From NCBI GenBank assembly GCA_964542915.1, contig CAZIVP010000008.1:101877-165876 (forward strand): 64,000 bases of DNA. The letters run 5' to 3'. A program made the translations under genes and the position numbers. Positions 43,601 to 52,300 of this stretch are shown here, one piece after another (within the stretch, counting starts at the first letter, position 1; each line of letters starts with the position of its first letter). Below the pieces are notes generated by a model. That model did not search any database. It was not told where the DNA came from and saw nothing but the letters and a program-made list of their open reading frames with translations. This DNA comes from CAZIVP01 sp964542915. GTDB lineage: Bacteria > Calditrichota > Calditrichia > Calditrichales > Calditrichaceae.

Positions 43601-44379
43601 TAGGCGAGAGCGGCCAGATTTCCTTTACCGAATACGGAGAAGATATTGCGGGTAATCGCATTGCCCCGCTATCAATGGGTCCGCTGAATTATAAATTAGC
43701 GAAGCCCGGCCTTACGCTGGCCATGAGCGATAAAGACAATAATATTCAACTGATTGCTGAAGAAGGTATGGATGAACAACAATATGTAACTCTGTTTACC
43801 ATTCCAAAGGCAAACAGCAAACGTCTGGAAAAACTCAACGAAAATGCATCCATCAGCGATACTTATATTCTGGGACCGGTGGGGCGGCATGTTGAAAATA
43901 CCACGATTACCTTATCGTACGCTGACCTGGAGATTGCTGATATTGAAAAGCTGGGCATCTATGTTAAAACGGACGGTCAATGGAAATATGTGGATAGTGA
44001 AGTGAACCCAACCAATAAAACGGTTTCCGCGGAAATCGATTATCTGGGTCAATATCGCCTGCAGAGCGGCGATGTTACTTCCGAAGTGGTGGATAACATT
44101 CCTGACCAGTACAAGTTGAGTCAGAATTATCCCAACCCCTTCAATCCATCAACCGTTATCAATTATCAGTTGCCTCAGAACAGCAAAGTACAATTGGTAA
44201 TCTATAATGCCTTAGGACAAAAGGTGGCGACGCTGATTGACAAAAAACAGGAAGCCGGTTACCATTCTTATAAATTCGATATCAACACATTGGAAAAATC
44301 CTTACCGAGTGGTATTTATTTTTACACCATCAAAGCCGGTTCATTTCATCAAACAAAGAAAATGTTGCTAGTAAAGTAA
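40654..44379 (+). CDS. Secreted protein with degenerate metalloprotease-like domain and T9SS sorting domain
   Basis: A 1241-residue exported protein (signal peptide MRNVKTILSCFLILFMIMGGNAFA). Residues about 80-460 look like a BNR/two-component-type propeller (GVFISEDMGETWRYL, LYYSRDGGESWNSI, GVFKTSDGVNVESLG, GLYYSENASGSWEKR). Residues about 525-760 resemble the peptidase domain common in T9SS proteins that has HEFQH..(about 15)..EG; here the site reads H612-A-L-A-R616 with EGFAMW at 632-637, so the catalytic Glu and second His are missing and it is probably inactive. Beta-sandwich domains follow. The CTD (QNYPNPFNPSTVI to KKMLLVK) starts near 1150. It follows triad C by 49 nt and precedes a TPR lipoprotein by 19 nt. 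Confidence 0.82.
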   Translation: MRNVKTILSCFLILFMIMGGNAFAQGNLEEPEVGETVILNKFNKGFFSGYEKFSATCQAIGEHVYMYTEDAHVNDIYGQEIDGTFKLYAATTWGVFISEDMGETWRYLDQIYELPTSTDGEHTNPLGETFIEVSPPGDLVFTGTNAGLYYSRDGGESWNSIRTLPASVAYYDIAFDTTAGVDDRSSVKYFASSDGLYYRDGSSLLARTNISTGMPIEANLYSTIYDIHLIQGGALYLATSAGPFTGMVNEDEEFSWDPIIKRGVNFTVETDDSTDAMQFSLQEEYDAYSISLSSHVFVVDEATGARWAGSPYQGEYADGTQFTAFDLSEENMYFSGDFEGDYTTLDPANIKMFISGGQVTTQIERQDDGTLFMVTEGGVFKTSDGVNVESLGLDTLEVNDLVLDNGNLWAATNQGLYYSENASGSWEKRTPMLGDGLGVDEMDFESTSIFKTPSNTIFVGNTFGGVLKGDGQNWQTANTGLIHRGTPLEAIHKTVTSFDDSSLADPTKGIYEMTTEYFGEPVNGDGMDKVFVVVTDLIDSYFLLAGNGVDYDFSRFDPVDQMDKSQSPNSNARDLLYLDNYPLKIEKSLSGDPANTIDSTATQFEAEASLAHALARMILYNYDQDEEEWLAEGFAMWARWINGYKFYSKPSETAYLNLTSLKPKDRNNLLAWGDSDDLRREREASFAFFDFLYEKYLQTSENTRTLLQDTANGMNSLSPFLGDKSFSDIYEEYSLTLYFDQLGDQFKGGMYALNNIDLEYRVLPPNWGFLPGTEPPYNYVFPGYSWYYYVADFYNGSQNGAPSLDSVVVFNGDDQSTFHVYAIEQKSFEFDPDNFSESDVKITKLELDERNRAEYIPDAKRSEDDPDEYVQLHLMVVSNEPATIDGGAFTLSAEVQPPQMVSFYPLQNKALDKYFEIYAFSDEKLYMDGGMEFFLGADEAGQGPMVEASNGDMTASLNLSTFFTDESNIFVYKGLFDLDSLLVGESGQISFTEYGEDIAGNRIAPLSMGPLNYKLAKPGLTLAMSDKDNNIQLIAEEGMDEQQYVTLFTIPKANSKRLEKLNENASISDTYILGPVGRHVENTTITLSYADLEIADIEKLGIYVKTDGQWKYVDSEVNPTNKTVSAEIDYLGQYRLQSGDVTSEVVDNIPDQYKLSQNYPNPFNPSTVINYQLPQNSKVQLVIYNALGQKVATLIDKKQEAGYHSYKFDINTLEKSLPSGIYFYTIKAGSFHQTKKMLLVK

Positions 44380-44398
44380 GTTCGGTGATGGAGGAGAT

Positions 44399-45553
44399 AT
44401 GTTAATGAGAATTTGCAATATTGTGTTATCCGTTTTTATAGTCTCGGCCCTTCTGGTGTTCACCACGGGCTGCGACGAAAGCAGTGAAGACGTCCCCACT
44501 TCCTTTAACAATATCGAAAACTACATGGAGGAAGGATGGGATTACTACCAAAACGGACAGTATGAAAATGCCATTTCTTCGTTCAATAATGTCCTGCAGC
44601 GTCAGGCCGATTACCTCAATGCCTATGTGGGTATCGGTTGGGCGCATTATAAACTGGGTAATTTGGATGAAACGGCCTCTAATTTTGCGTTTGTTGTTTC
44701 GCTGGCTAAAATTCAGGATAAACAGGATGCTTTGGCTGAAGCGTATGCCGGTCTTAGTTTGACGGGCGTTCAGCGCAAGATAATGGCGGAAGCCGAGAAC
44801 GATATGGTAACAATGGTGGATGTCACAAATAATGAGATCGCTCAGTACGGTAAGTTATTGACGGAAATAGAACCGGACTATCAGCACGCCTATGATCCCG
44901 AAGAAATAAACGGCTCCAATATTCAAATGGAGATGGCCAAAGCCTATTACAGCATCAAATATTTTTACGATGCCATCTGGACGGTCGATCAGATGCAGAG
45001 CGGAGCGCTGAGTGATCTCCTCACGGAGATCAGTTATATCGATAGCAGCCGTGTTTTCTTCACAGCCAATATTACCGATGAAGACCAGATCTTTCTGGAT
45101 GATACGAGAGAAGATGGCGGTGAAATTGTCGATGATCTGACCAATCTGATTACGCTTGATAACGTCGAAAGTATGGACGGCGAAGAGGCGCCACAGCAAG
45201 TGCATATTGTAGAGGGAACGCGAGTGTATTTTCCCAATACGGCCGTCGATGTCTTCAGTGAAACAATAACGGCTAAAGACACGGTAATGGCCGGCGATAC
45301 ATTAAATGTATTGATTCCCAGTAAAGATCGCGTTTATGAAGTCATCGAAATAGTGGATGAAGACATGGCGCCGGTTAACGGAAACCCTGTGATGAATGCT
45401 AATGGCAAAATCGCTCATATTCAGGTGCCTCAGGCGGGGACGTATGAGGTGGAATACCGCTTTAATCGTCAATTGAGGATCACATACAAATCATCCTCAA
45501 GCTTTATGCAATACATGGATATCATTGCAAATAAATTGTATGAAATCCAATGA
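44399..45553 (+). CDS. TPR-repeat lipoprotein
   Basis: A 384-residue protein with a hydrophobic N-terminus and lipobox-like VFTTGC, then an acidic stretch. GAGGAG precedes ATG 44399; a second in-frame ATG (44405) gives the same signal. Residues about 40-130 form two to three TPR-like repeats (EEGWDYYQNGQYENAI, YVGIGWAHYKLGNLDE, AEAYAGLSLTGV). The C-terminal part (about 270-384) is beta-rich, with no family recognised. It lies between two T9SS-cargo genes (19 nt after the first), so a role as an envelope accessory of these secreted proteins is possible but unproven. Confidence 0.78.
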   Translation: MLMRICNIVLSVFIVSALLVFTTGCDESSEDVPTSFNNIENYMEEGWDYYQNGQYENAISSFNNVLQRQADYLNAYVGIGWAHYKLGNLDETASNFAFVVSLAKIQDKQDALAEAYAGLSLTGVQRKIMAEAENDMVTMVDVTNNEIAQYGKLLTEIEPDYQHAYDPEEINGSNIQMEMAKAYYSIKYFYDAIWTVDQMQSGALSDLLTEISYIDSSRVFFTANITDEDQIFLDDTREDGGEIVDDLTNLITLDNVESMDGEEAPQQVHIVEGTRVYFPNTAVDVFSETITAKDTVMAGDTLNVLIPSKDRVYEVIEIVDEDMAPVNGNPVMNANGKIAHIQVPQAGTYEVEYRFNRQLRITYKSSSSFMQYMDIIANKLYEIQ

Positions 45554-45592
45554 TTAAAAGCAGTGCAATGAAAAAAAGTTAAAATATGGGAT

Positions 45593-45605
45593 GAAAGGAG
45601 GTGAT
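45593..45605 (+). promoter_or_regulatory. Unusually perfect Shine-Dalgarno-like site without a fitting gene
   Basis: GAAAGGAGGTGAT is complementary over 13 nt to the usual 3' end of 16S rRNA. The only start near it is ATG 45604, 2 nt after GGAGG, which is too close, opening an 18-codon frame ending at 45660. The real gene starts 70 nt further on, at 45677. It may act as a ribosome standby or leader-peptide site. Confidence 0.4.
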
Positions 45606-45676
45606 GGCAGGATTCACTCAGGGAAATTATTCCAGGTTTAATTTAATGTTTAACCATTAACAAAATGGAGAGTCTT

Positions 45677-48600
45677 ATGTTCAAGAAGCTAACTGTATTT
45701 GCTCTTGTCCTGTTCTTTGCTATGAGTGTCTGGGCTGTTAATCGCGGCGATGTTAAAGCGCCTGCAGATCAACAGCAATCCATCGAAAAGAACATGCCGC
45801 AAGAAGTTTATATCGCACCCGATGGTCAAATTAAGAAGGATTTGCCATCTCCATACAACGAACTGGGCATCAAGCCGAATCGCGAATTTAAAGACGCCCA
45901 GCCGTTAAAAAAACCGTTGCCCTATCTTGATGAACCGCAATTGGATGCATTTGAATCATATATTGAATATGCAATGCGTCCATACGATGCGGGATTTATT
46001 TTCAGCGGTACCGATAGTGTGGGACAATGGTTTCGTCCGGTAACGCAGTGTTCGCTGCTGGCCATCCGTATCGATTTTAACACGGATGCCGTCGGTCGTA
46101 CCTATAATGTTGAAGTCCATCGTATCAATCCTGAACACGACGGCGTCTATGATTTCAGCGCCGGCACCGAATCAGGCGCCAGCCCCGGCGGCTTCCCGCA
46201 GGACTGGACCGGACGCTTGATGGGAAGCTATGAGCACACGGTATCCCAGGCCGGTTATATCGAATTACCGGTAAGCGTTTTTGGCATCTCCGAAGAAGAT
46301 CAGAATCTGGGGTTGCACGACTTTCAGGTAAAATGGTGGTTCGATCCGGCCGAAACCGGCCAGGACGAGGCGCAACTTTATGGCGACCTGCCCGCACCGT
46401 TCAATCACCATGGTATTAAATATTATGCCGAAGGTCAGGGAGGCGATCCCACGCCGCGCTGGGTACCGCGTTATAACTTCTCGATCGACGCGAAAGTACT
46501 GTACTACGGCGACCCGCCACCAACCATTTCCGGCGACAATGAAATCCCCGATCAGTACAATTCTCTGAACCCGGGTCCCTATACGGCTGAAGCGACCGTC
46601 AATGATCTGGGAACGGATGTATTCGAGGGTTACGTTCGCAAAGTCGCCATCATTATGGACAACGATGACGATCCTTTTAACGGACCCAATGATACGACCT
46701 ACGTTTATGAAGACGAAGCCGGCGGCGATGAAATGTCGGAAGTTACGGTAAGCTATGACATCGCGAATCCGGGCGTCGGCAATTCCGTTTATTACTGGTG
46801 GTACGCCGAAGATAACGGCGCGGAAAATACCGATGATCCAGCGGCACAAACGCATACAGCAACAAGCGGCAAGCATCATTTCACGGTCCGGGAAAAGAAT
46901 CCCAACGCCACGATCCTGTTAGTGGATGATTCCGGCGACCAGGGCTTTCGCGAGAATATCACATCGACCCTGAACGCGCTCGGTTATATCCATGACGTAT
47001 GGAGCACCGCTGACGGCGATTCCATGACCTTTGAAGTTTTGGATCTCTATGAAACGGTCATCTGGTTTAATGGCGTCGCTACCGGCGGCTGGCTGGCAGG
47101 CGGTCTGGATGATACCGTTGTACCGCGATTCCTGGATCAGGGCGGAAAGAACTTCTTTTTCAGTTCTTCCGACTATGTAGGCATCGTGGAAGACGATTTT
47201 TCCGATAATTTCAAAGCGCCGGGCGACGATACGCCGACGGAAGACTTTGTCACCGATTATCTGAAAATCGCCCTGTTCCGTGATGACGCTAACCTGGGCG
47301 ACGGTAGCGGACCGCGCGGTTCCTATTCTCAGGACACGCTGTATCGCGGCGTAGCCGGCACCTTTATGGAAGGCATCGGTGAATTCGAATCCGATCCCTT
47401 TGATTTTGGTCTGGCTAACTGGAACGGCGAAGCGTACGCATCCGATGGTATGGATGTATTAAACGTTTGGGACGCCAGTGTTGGTGACTGGAATCCGGCT
47501 GCTGGCATCTATTACGAGGGCGACTATAAACTACTGTTCCTGCCGTGGACGTTTGAACACATCCACTCCGGCGAGGTAAGGGCGGATTTCATCAGCCGTC
47601 TGATGGCGCCGGATCAGTTTGACGTTAATGCCGCACCGATTTTTGCTAATCTGGACGGATCCCGCTACAAGGTATCCGGAACCGGTCCGTTCCCCGTTTC
47701 CGTGGATGTAGAGGACAGCGACGGTTCGGTCGAATCGGTTGAATTGGGTTATACCGTGGATAACACGGGCGAATGGACCTGGATGGCCATGTCGGCCGCT
47801 GAAGGCAATACCTTTACAGCCAATCTGCCGGCGCTGAGCGATCAGGATACCATGTACACCTACACAGTGCGTGCAACGGATGATGCCGGATCAACCCGTT
47901 ATTTTGACGGCGATCCCTATTATCTGGAGCGTTCCAGCTTCACGCCGCAAAACAGCATACTCTATGTCGGTGAAAATCCGTATGACTGGTGGCACGGAGA
48001 CAATGTGGACTCCATCATGACCGCTACCATGGATAAGTTCGACGCCGAATACGATGTCTGGGATGCCGACGCTATGGGTATGATGGACGCCAAAACCATT
48101 CTGGATGAATACGATGCGGTTATTTACTCCGGATATTCGGATTGGGTAAACATTATGCCGCGCAAAACGGCAGAAAATCCGTTCACCGAATATATTGAAA
48201 ACGGCAATTACTTCGTCTATACTTCCGAAGAAATCTTAGGACTCTGGGAAGACTGGGGCGACGGTGAACTGTTGGCGCCTGGTGATTTTGGCTATGATGT
48301 TATGGGCGTAACTTCCGTTTTCCACGATTTCGGTTATTTCCGGATGTATCCGTTTAATGCATCGTTTGTCAATGCCGGCATCGACTCCATGGAAATGGAT
48401 ACGCTTCTGAATTTGACAAACTATTCGGATTATATGACGTTTGCCGATGGATACACCGTACCTTTCCTCGGATATGACGGCGCCAATAATTTCTATGCCG
48501 GTACCCAGAATCCCGAAGGAAATATGGTATTCCTGGGCTTCCATATCGCACGTCTGGAAGAATCGGCTCGTGATCAGGTCATGGAAAATATCCTGAATGA

Positions 48601-48925
48601 GGTTACCTCCATTGAAGACGAAGCCATTGCAGACAACAAGCTGCCGAATAAGTTCAGTCTGAAACAGAACTATCCGAACCCATTTAACCCGGTTACCAAC
48701 ATCGAGTTTGCTCTACCGAAAGCAACCGATGTGACCATAACCATCTATAACGTGCTGGGTAAGAAGGTTCGTACACTCTACAACGGACAAATGAATGCCG
48801 GTAGCCATAAACTGGTCTGGAACGGTCTCAATGAGAACGGGTCTCAGGTTTCCAGCGGTATTTACATTTACAAGATGGAAGCTGCCGACTTCAACGCAAC
48901 CAAGAAGATGGTATTGATGAAATAA
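45677..48925 (+). CDS. Secreted multidomain protein with two GATase-like domains and T9SS sorting domain
   Basis: A 1082-residue exported protein; ATG 45677 (preceded by GGAGAG) starts the signal peptide MFKKLTVFALVLFFAMSVWA. N-terminal region about 90-290 is beta-rich. Residues about 408-560 begin ATILLVDDSGDQGFRENI and contain FNGVATGGW and FLDQGGKNFFFSSSDY, the layout of a class-I glutamine-amidotransferase/ThuA-like alpha-beta fold; a similar unit (SILYVGENPYDWWHGDN, AVIYSGYSDW, YIENGNYFVYTSEE) lies at about 758-950. No Cys-His catalytic pair is apparent, so binding rather than amidotransfer is likely. An Ig-like segment sits between them (VDVEDSDGSVESVELGY). CTD: QNYPNPFNPVTNI to KKMVLMK. 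Confidence 0.82.
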   Translation: MFKKLTVFALVLFFAMSVWAVNRGDVKAPADQQQSIEKNMPQEVYIAPDGQIKKDLPSPYNELGIKPNREFKDAQPLKKPLPYLDEPQLDAFESYIEYAMRPYDAGFIFSGTDSVGQWFRPVTQCSLLAIRIDFNTDAVGRTYNVEVHRINPEHDGVYDFSAGTESGASPGGFPQDWTGRLMGSYEHTVSQAGYIELPVSVFGISEEDQNLGLHDFQVKWWFDPAETGQDEAQLYGDLPAPFNHHGIKYYAEGQGGDPTPRWVPRYNFSIDAKVLYYGDPPPTISGDNEIPDQYNSLNPGPYTAEATVNDLGTDVFEGYVRKVAIIMDNDDDPFNGPNDTTYVYEDEAGGDEMSEVTVSYDIANPGVGNSVYYWWYAEDNGAENTDDPAAQTHTATSGKHHFTVREKNPNATILLVDDSGDQGFRENITSTLNALGYIHDVWSTADGDSMTFEVLDLYETVIWFNGVATGGWLAGGLDDTVVPRFLDQGGKNFFFSSSDYVGIVEDDFSDNFKAPGDDTPTEDFVTDYLKIALFRDDANLGDGSGPRGSYSQDTLYRGVAGTFMEGIGEFESDPFDFGLANWNGEAYASDGMDVLNVWDASVGDWNPAAGIYYEGDYKLLFLPWTFEHIHSGEVRADFISRLMAPDQFDVNAAPIFANLDGSRYKVSGTGPFPVSVDVEDSDGSVESVELGYTVDNTGEWTWMAMSAAEGNTFTANLPALSDQDTMYTYTVRATDDAGSTRYFDGDPYYLERSSFTPQNSILYVGENPYDWWHGDNVDSIMTATMDKFDAEYDVWDADAMGMMDAKTILDEYDAVIYSGYSDWVNIMPRKTAENPFTEYIENGNYFVYTSEEILGLWEDWGDGELLAPGDFGYDVMGVTSVFHDFGYFRMYPFNASFVNAGIDSMEMDTLLNLTNYSDYMTFADGYTVPFLGYDGANNFYAGTQNPEGNMVFLGFHIARLEESARDQVMENILNEVTSIEDEAIADNKLPNKFSLKQNYPNPFNPVTNIEFALPKATDVTITIYNVLGKKVRTLYNGQMNAGSHKLVWNGLNENGSQVSSGIYIYKMEAADFNATKKMVLMK

Positions 48926-49374
48926 GATTCATCACCACGCTTCTGACATAAAAACTGGGGATGCTTACGTATCTCCAGTTTTTTTTTGTATAAAATTTAA
49001 ACGAAGTTTTACTGTATATACGAAAAGAGCCTGCGTCGAAACAAACGAAAAACGATGATCGTTTTAAGCAGTCCAACACAACACCCGGCGAACGTATTTT
49101 GATGAACGGCACATAAAAATACTAAAGCAATGATTATTTTAAAACGATTTAAAATATTGAAAAAAGGTTGAAAGCATGTTAAGGCAATCAAATTTAGAAT
49201 TTTCTGAGGAATGTCTTGCCATGCTTTTAAAAACGATAACGTTTTTGAAGAGCGGAAGAATTTAGAAAACATTTTCAATATTCTTAAATCGAACTGAGCT
49301 AAGGGAATTAATAGAGAAACATTTAATTTTTATATATATCGAAACAAGTGTATTATTAAACCATGGTGGTAAGC
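48926..49374. other. Non-coding region between two T9SS genes
   Basis: About 449 nt, AT-rich. It holds the terminator at 48950-48987, an extended imperfect stem (49168-49230: TTGAAAGCAT..GGCAA / TTGCC-ATGCTTTTAA) and a small hairpin AAAAACG / CGTTTTT at 49229-49246. A minus-strand frame of 89 codons here was not accepted as a gene. The promoter of the protease gene is presumably in the last 120 nt but could not be pinned down. Confidence 0.5.
48950..48987 (+). terminator. Rho-independent terminator
   Basis: Thirteen-base-pair stem AAAAACTGGGGAT / ATCTCCAGTTTTT with one G-U pair, 8-nt loop and T run, 25 nt after the stop of the GATase-like T9SS protein. Confidence 0.92.
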
Positions 49375-52300
49375 ATGAGAACAATCGTAATATTATCTTT
49401 AACGCTTTTCTTCGGCGTCTTCTCGCTTCTTGCAAAAAATAAGAGCGATTCGCGGAAAACCGTACAAATGTCCGAACCCGACGTTACGGCAACCATGGCG
49501 CAAAATATAAGCGGTCATTACGGTAATAATGGCCCCGAATTTACGCCGGGTATCATTGTTGTTAAATTGAAGGATGACCGCATGCCGTTGAGCCATTCCT
49601 ACAATGAGTCCCAAAAGCAATGGATAACCCAATACCCTGCACTGAATCAAATTATAAAGCAGGTCGGAGTCGCTTCGATACAAAAGGTTTTTCCCTTTAA
49701 AAACCAACAAAAGCAAAAGGTACAAACCGATCTCTCAAAAATATATTATTTTCGTTTTGATGCTTCCAGGGATGTGCATTCGGTAGCATCCGAATTTTCG
49801 CAGGATCAAAATATTGTCTATGCGGAGCCGTTAAAAGTGCACCGCATGTATGGTACGGTACCCAATGATCCCAAATATCCCGATCAGTATCATTTCAATC
49901 CCGTTCAGGCGGAATTGGCCTGGGATATTACACAGGGCAGCGAGGATGTCATCGTCGGCATCATCGATTCCGGCGTCGATCTCTTTCATCCCGATTTGCA
50001 GGATAATATCTGGGCCAATGAAGTCGAAATAAACGGCACGGATGGCGCCGATGATGACGGCAATGGCTATGTGGACGACTATCACGGCTGGGATTTCGTG
50101 GGCGCTTCTTCGTCCAATATTGTACCGGATAACGATCCCAATCAAACCGGCGGAAGCGCCCATGGGACGCATGTGGCCGGTATTACCGGCGCTGTTGGAA
50201 ATAATGGAACCGGCGTAGCCGGTATGAGCTGGGATGTGCAATTAATGGTTACCAAACACAGCCCGGATACAGAGTCGCGTTCTATTTATTTCGGCTATGA
50301 AGGTATCGTTTACTGCGTGGACAATGGCGCCGATATCGTTAATTTAAGCTGGGGCGGCAGCTTTTCTTCGGAATATGCACGCGATATCATCAATTATGCT
50401 TATGAGAATGATGTGCTGGTGGTGGCCGCTGCAGGAAACGACACACAGGAAAACAATTATGAACCGCCGGACCGCGTTCCGCCCCATTATCCTTCGGCCT
50501 ATGAACATGTTCTATCAATCGCCAATACCACCAATGTGGATGTTTTGGACAGCAGCTCGCTTTACGGCGAAACGGTCGACCTGGCTGCGCCGGGCACTAT
50601 TTTGAGCACTATTCCGACCTCACAGGGCAGTTACGACACGTTCGTCGGTACATCGATGGCGTCACCCTTGGTGGCCGGTGTCGCGGCCCTGGTTAAGACC
50701 ATGCATCCGGATTGGACAAACGACCAACTGGCGAGCCAAATTAAGTTTACAACCGATAATATCGATTCCATCGGTAATAACATGGACTATGTGGAGGCCG
50801 GAGGCTATGGCGCCGGCCGCGTTAATGCCTTCCGCGCGGTGAACGAACCGGCGGGCATTGATATGAAAATCAACCGCCTGATCACGAATGACAGTAACGG
50901 CGGCGACGGCGACGGACAGCTCGAAAGCGGAGAAACCATCGAAATAACGCTTGATCTATCTAACACATGGGGCGCCGCTAACGATGTTCTGGTTACTTTT
51001 GAAACGGATGATTATGCCATTGAAATAATGGATAATTCCGCCTCATTCGGCGATATTCCCGGCGGCGCTAAAAGTGTGACAAGCAGCGATAAAATTGTTT
51101 TTAAAATCTCCGAGGAATCGCTGCCGCATAATGTCGATTATATGTTACGTATCCAATCATCAAACGCTGATGAAATCGTGTTAAATCAGACCCTGGCCAT
51201 TGAGCCCATGGTATTGGTGGTCGGCGATTATACCGATAATGATGTAAGCGGATATTATCTCGATGCGCTGGATTCTTTGGGAATTGTGTATGATTACAAA
51301 CATAAAAAGTTCGATCCCATCATGGAAGATGAACTGAATCAGTATCCGCTGGTAATCTGGTCTTGCGAGTGGGCCTTTCCAAGCCTGGATTCGCTGGACC
51401 GCGACTATATTTCCGATTACCTCGACAGCGGCGGAAGATTGTTTCTATCCGGCCAGGATATCGGCTGGGATTTAGCGGACCGGACGAGCGGCAACAATGA
51501 ATATTCCCGGTCGGACGGACTTTCGGAAATCTTTTACAACAGCTACCTGAAAACCGAATATTTAGCGGACGCATCGCCGTACGCGACTCTCAGCGGTGTA
51601 ACGGATGACGCCATCGGCGATGGTTTAACGTTTGAAATTTTCCAACCGGGGCGCAGCAGTAAAAACCAATATCCGGATGAAGTCCGGCCTTTTGGCGGAT
51701 CCGTTAGTATTTTTAATTATCCCGATGGAACCAGTGGCGCTGTCCGCTATGATGGGGCTTATCGCCTCGTCCATTTCAGTTTCGGCGGTTATGAGGCCAT
51801 TACCGACGATGCGACGCGTCTGAAAGTGATGCGACGGGTGATCAACTGGTTGAACGGTCTGGAAATCGAACACATGCCTCTCAATGATACGGAAAACACC
51901 AGCGATAACTACGAAATCACGGCGCAGGTCAATTCAAATGTAGATGCTCTGGAATCGGTCGATCTTTACTGGGATATTGATGGGACGTTCCCTTATAACA
52001 GGATCACGATGGATGAACTATCCGAAGGGAATTACCATGCCGAAATTCCGGTCCAGAATGAAGAAGAAGTTCGATATTTTATCTTTGCACGTACCACAAA
52101 CGGAACCTATACGCCGATAAACATCAATCGCTTCTACGTAGGCGAGGATCAAATCCAACCCGACATCAGCGTTCTCTCCCGGCCGTTTGAAACAACCATC
52201 AGCGCGGACGGTCCATTTCACTTTTTTGTGAGCGCCGAGGATAATTTGGGAATCGATACGACCGCCTGTTATTTACACTGGTTCAATGAAGCCCAACAGG

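Noticed and set aside
49009..49278. 89-codon minus-strand frame
   Set aside because: It overlaps the hairpin-rich non-coding region, shows no recognisable domain and has no convincing ribosome binding site.
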